Shown in pieces: positions 61,118-64,000 of a stretch of 64,000 nucleotides of DNA. Where the stretch lies: positions 109,623 to 173,622 of the forward strand of contig NZ_LMUD01000007.1 in the NCBI RefSeq assembly GCF_009766095.1. The letters run 5' to 3'. Within the stretch, counting starts at the first letter, position 1; each line of letters opens with the position of its first letter. The stretch is from Granulicella sp. S190. Its GTDB lineage: Bacteria > Acidobacteriota > Terriglobia > Terriglobales > Acidobacteriaceae. A program made the translations under genes and the position numbers. The notes under the pieces were generated by a model. It made no database searches, was not told where the DNA came from, and was given only the letters and a program-made list of their open reading frames with translations.

Positions 61118-61318
61118 ATGTCTCATCCAGAAAAAGATCGCCTCGAATCAGAGATCGATCTTCAACAGACGGAGATTGAGCACATTGAAACTCAAATCTG
61201 TTTGAAGGACGCTTCTGTCGCTACTGAAGGTGAGGTAAGGCACCTCCAAACCGCCCAACAGGTGCACCGCGACAATATCCACGACCTTGAAAAGGCTCTT
61301 CGCGAGCAAAAACCTTAG
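61118..61318 (+). CDS. Small coiled-coil protein
   Basis: A 66-residue hydrophilic protein with no Cys and a strong heptad pattern (RLESEIDLQQTEIEHIETQI, then VHRDNIHDLEKALREQKP). It should form a helical hairpin or dimer. I do not recognise a named family. The unusual G-rich sequence just upstream may serve as its ribosome site. It is isolated between an exported protein and KdsC, with 105 and 146 bp gaps. Confidence 0.6.
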   Translation: MSHPEKDRLESEIDLQQTEIEHIETQICLKDASVATEGEVRHLQTAQQVHRDNIHDLEKALREQKP

Positions 61319-61427
61319 GCGAGTACGCCAGTCTTGCCTAGCCAAGATGATCACTGGAACGCTTGAGGGGAGGCTGGGTCTGAGGCGAAGGTTATTGATC
61401 CTTAGTTGCTCATTACCCCCGGGGTGA

Positions 61428-61443
61428 GTCGCATTAGAGCGAC
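61428..61443. other. Hairpin in the KdsC leader
   Basis: GTCGC-attaga-GCGAC lies 22 bp before the kdsC ATG. No function is assigned. Confidence 0.35.
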
Positions 61444-61464
61444 CCGCCGGGCTATCATCAACGT

Positions 61465-62046
61465 ATGACTGCTGAAGATCGCGCTAAAAAAATCAAAGTT
61501 CTCATCTTTGACGTCGACGGAGTCCTAACCGACGGCCAAATCTTCGTCATCCCTAACTCAGAGGGTCACGGAGTCGAGGCAAAAGGTTTTGCCGCGCACG
61601 ATGGACTTGGAATATCGCTTGGCCGCCTTGGCGGATTGCGTATCGGCATCATCACAAAGCGCCAATCTCAGACGGTAGCCATTCGAGCCAATGACCTCAA
61701 ACTTGAGTTCATCTACCAAGGTCAATCTCATAAGATGAACGCCATAAACGAGATCCTCTCGAAGACGGGATATACCCTCGATCAGCTTGCTTATGTGGGC
61801 GACGACATTATTGACCTCCCGGTCATGCGTCAGTGTGGTCTTGCCATAGCTACTGCCAACGCGCGTCAACAAGTCAAATCCGTCGCCCACTTCATCACCC
61901 CCAATGCTGGTGGTTTTGGCGGGGGCCGAGATGCCATTGACTACATTCTTTCTGTCCAAGGAACCCTCGAAAAAGTCATCGAACAATATCTTGATGAATC
62001 CAACGCAGCGGCGGCCGCGTCCGATGTAGGCACTGGCAACATGTAG
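61465..62046 (+). CDS. kdsC: 3-Deoxy-D-manno-octulosonate 8-phosphate phosphatase (KdsC-type HAD)
   Basis: A 193-residue HAD phosphatase of the cap-less KdsC type. The DxD nucleophile pair is in FDVDGVLTDG (Asp16, Asp18); motif II appears in IITKR and motif III in YVGDDIIDLPVM. It removes phosphate from KDO-8-phosphate in LPS inner core synthesis. No other LPS gene is nearby, so the related KdsC-like phosphatases of sialic acid pathways remain possible. No strong ribosome site is seen. The Lhr-type helicase gene starts 50 bp later on the same strand. Confidence 0.9.
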   Translation: MTAEDRAKKIKVLIFDVDGVLTDGQIFVIPNSEGHGVEAKGFAAHDGLGISLGRLGGLRIGIITKRQSQTVAIRANDLKLEFIYQGQSHKMNAINEILSKTGYTLDQLAYVGDDIIDLPVMRQCGLAIATANARQQVKSVAHFITPNAGGFGGGRDAIDYILSVQGTLEKVIEQYLDESNAAAAASDVGTGNM

Positions 62047-62096
62047 ATAACAAAGCGGCGAAGAAACAACGAACAAAACCGCGCTACAATCGGCCA

Positions 62097-64000
62097 ATGT
62101 CGCTGGAAATCCCACAGTCTCTCGCCTGGGCACACCCTGTAACAGCCGAATGGTTTCTGACCAGGTTCGGCAGCCCTACCGAGCCGCAGATCCACGGCTG
62201 GCCTAGTATAGTTGCTGGCGACCCAACTCTTATCTCAGCTCCTACCGGGTCGGGTAAAACGCTCGCAGCCTTTCTGGTCTGCATCGATCAACTCCTCCGC
62301 GAATCGCTCTCAGGGCAGTTAGCTCCTTGCACTCAGGTCGTTTACGTCAGCCCTCTCAAGGCGCTTTCGAACGATATCCAGAAAAACCTGGACGGCCCCT
62401 TGGCGGAGATCCAGCAACTAGCCATGCAGCGCGGATATCTCTGCCCCGAGATTCGTACAGGTGTCCGCACTGGCGATACGCTTCCAAAAGAGCGGTCCGC
62501 CATGCTCCGCAAGCCGCCCAACATTCTCGTCACCACGCCGGAGTCTCTTTACATTCTCCTTACCGCCGGCAAGAGCAGGGAACACCTCCGTCGCGTTCGC
62601 ACTATCATCGTCGATGAAATCCACGCTTTAGCCGACGACAAACGCGGGGCTCATCTTGCGCTCTCTCTCGAACGGCTAGATGCCCTTGTTACTGGCGAAA
62701 ATAGTCTCAGTCCCGGCCAGTTTCTTGCCGGCCTCTCTAAAGCGCCGCAAAGAATCGGCCTCTCCGCAACTCAGAACCCGATTGAACTAGTAGCCAGCTT
62801 TCTGACCGGAATCCACGAAGGCAGAGGACCCGCGACAATTGTTAAAGTGGGTCAGCGTCGGGAACTCGATGTCGCCATTGAAGTTCCCAGCGATGAGCTA
62901 AGCTCTGTGACAAACAATGGGATGTGGGAGGAGATATTCGACAGACTTGCCGTCCATGCACAAAATCATCGTTCGACCCTCGTCTTTGTTAACACGCGCC
63001 GCCTCGTCGAAAAGATAGCCTTCCAACTCGCGAGTCGTCTCGGCGCGGAGCACGTTGCTGCGCATCATGGTTCGCTTTCCAGAACTCTGCGCCTGGATGC
63101 CGAGCAGCGCCTTAAGAACGGCGAGATTAAAATCCTTATCGCCACTGCCTCTCTTGAGCTGGGAATCGACATTGGCGACATCGATCTTGTCTGTCAGATC
63201 AGCACCACCCGTGCAGTCGCTGTGGCGATGCAGCGTGTTGGACGCGCCGGTCACTGGCGCGAAGCCATCCCCAAAGGCCGCTTCTTCGCTACCACCCGTG
63301 ACGATCTCCTGGAACAAGCTGCACTAATCCGCAAAATGCGCGCCGGAGAACTCGATCAGTTACAAATTCCTCCTCAGCCTGCGGATGTTCTCATGCAGCA
63401 GATTGTCGCGTGCTGCGGGGCTGAACCTTGGGAAGAGGATGTCCTCTTCAACGTCCTCCGCCGAGCGTATCCCTACTGCGATCTCGCCCGCAAGACCTTT
63501 GACGATCTGATCACCCTGCTCACTGAAGGTATTGAATCTACACGTGGCCGCTACGGCTCTTATCTTCTTCGTGACGGCGTACACCATCACCTCCACCCGC
63601 GTCGGGGTGCTCGCATGATCGCCATCTCCAATGGTGGTGCCATTCCCGACACAGCTCTTTATAGTGTCATTCTTCAACCCGAAGGCGTGCAAATCGCGAC
63701 GCTCGATGAACACTTTGCCGTTGACTCCAGCCCAGGAGACGTTATCCTTCTGGGCACCTCCAGTTGGCGCATTCAGCGCGTCGAAGCTGTTGGCCGTGTC
63801 TTGGTTGAAGATGCCCACGGTGCTCCTCCCAGCTTGCCTTTTTGGGAGGGAGAAGCCCCACAACGCACTGCTGTTCTTTCTGATGGAGTCGGCGAACTTC
63901 GCGAACAGATCTCTTCACTCACTCCTAACGTCAGTCCAGAGTACATCTCCCCAGTCCAACCGGAAGTTGCTACCGCAACTGAATGGCTCATGCAACAATG
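62097..64000 (+). CDS. lhr: Lhr-type DEAD/DEAH-box helicase (3' truncated)
   Basis: The frame is open from ATG at 62097 to the end of the window (634 codons seen), so the C-terminus is missing. Helicase motifs in order: Walker A APTGSGKT (48-55), DEIH (173-176), SAT (223-225), then LVFVNTRR, ATASLELGIDIGDID and QRVGRAGHW, which is the Lhr arrangement (Lhr-Core). The winged-helix and beta-strand-rich domains follow (LRRAYPYCDL, RRGARMIAISNGGAIPDTALY). Lhr is an ATP-driven 3'-5' DNA helicase implicated in repair. The gene follows kdsC by 50 bp; no ribosome site is seen. Confidence 0.93.
   Translation, partial: MSLEIPQSLAWAHPVTAEWFLTRFGSPTEPQIHGWPSIVAGDPTLISAPTGSGKTLAAFLVCIDQLLRESLSGQLAPCTQVVYVSPLKALSNDIQKNLDGPLAEIQQLAMQRGYLCPEIRTGVRTGDTLPKERSAMLRKPPNILVTTPESLYILLTAGKSREHLRRVRTIIVDEIHALADDKRGAHLALSLERLDALVTGENSLSPGQFLAGLSKAPQRIGLSATQNPIELVASFLTGIHEGRGPATIVKVGQRRELDVAIEVPSDELSSVTNNGMWEEIFDRLAVHAQNHRSTLVFVNTRRLVEKIAFQLASRLGAEHVAAHHGSLSRTLRLDAEQRLKNGEIKILIATASLELGIDIGDIDLVCQISTTRAVAVAMQRVGRAGHWREAIPKGRFFATTRDDLLEQAALIRKMRAGELDQLQIPPQPADVLMQQIVACCGAEPWEEDVLFNVLRRAYPYCDLARKTFDDLITLLTEGIESTRGRYGSYLLRDGVHHHLHPRRGARMIAISNGGAIPDTALYSVILQPEGVQIATLDEHFAVDSSPGDVILLGTSSWRIQRVEAVGRVLVEDAHGAPPSLPFWEGEAPQRTAVLSDGVGELREQISSLTPNVSPEYISPVQPEVATATEWLMQQ

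Noticed and set aside
1..64000. tRNA genes, rRNA, CRISPR arrays and insertion sequences
   Set aside because: I looked for cloverleaf patterns, regularly spaced direct repeats, transposases and integrases and found none that hold up.

Overview
The window looks like a chromosomal segment of an acidobacterium, probably a member of the Acidobacteriaceae/Terriglobia (Granulicella, Edaphobacter, Terriglobus and relatives). This is an inference from protein families, not from a marker gene. The signs are an Oar-like TonB-dependent receptor, a VWFA-related secreted protein of the type common in Acidobacteria, many exported glycoside hydrolases, Tat-exported redox enzymes, a PQQ dehydrogenase with inserted cytochrome c domains, a high-GC genome, and short families of intergenic palindromic repeats. 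I see no rRNA, tRNA, CRISPR array, insertion sequence or prophage. The window starts inside a TonB-dependent receptor and ends inside an Lhr-type helicase.

Layout. 1-4.6 kb: receptor and GH3 beta-glucosidase. 4.8-9.0 kb (minus): a two-gene unit of a large unknown exported protein and a VWFA-related protein. 9.5-11.1 kb (minus): EF-P and a PfkB-type sugar kinase. 11.2-18.3 kb: a divergent pair of units. On the minus strand are GH89 alpha-N-acetylglucosaminidase, a NagX/HGSNAT-like membrane acetyltransferase and the kinase. On the plus strand are a 34-residue membrane peptide, a sugar transporter, a LacI regulator and myo-inositol oxygenase. Matching operator-like palindromes lie in the shared divergent region and in front of the oxygenase. 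18.4-26.3 kb: stress, redox and regulatory genes (DUF892, NTF2-like, ArsR, two SDRs, GH27, CorA, DUF899, VOC). 26.4-27.3 kb: a repeated noncoding element followed by a frameshifted gene. 27.4-37.0 kb: MocR regulator, sugar isomerase-like protein, and a TetR plus RND tripartite efflux locus. 37.0-42.1 kb: GH18, GH92 and GH125, which together suit high-mannose N-glycan breakdown. 42.1-49.7 kb: a tightly overlapping histidine utilisation operon (hutH-U-I-F plus an M20 hydrolase) with a divergent Lrp/AsnC regulator. 49.7-59.3 kb: exported M20 peptidase, multicopper oxidase, PQQ dehydrogenase, NupG-like and sugar-porter transporters, and a TIM-barrel isomerase. 59.4-64 kb: second copy of the noncoding element, cold shock protein, two unknown small genes, KdsC and Lhr.

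How the genes work together. The window is mostly scavenging: polymers and glycans are cut outside the cytoplasm and their sugars imported. The most interesting idea is that the 10-18 kb region is one regulon for alpha-linked glucosaminyl-inositol compounds. NagX-like acetylation of terminal glucosamine, GH89 hydrolysis and inositol oxygenase would act in series under one LacI regulator. The other strong signals are the two-copy intergenic element (26.4 and 59.4 kb) with a fixed-spacing promoter-like box and hairpin, the covarying REP-like hairpins, one of which is read through as the N-terminus of the PQQ dehydrogenase, and the M20 hydrolase in place of HutG.
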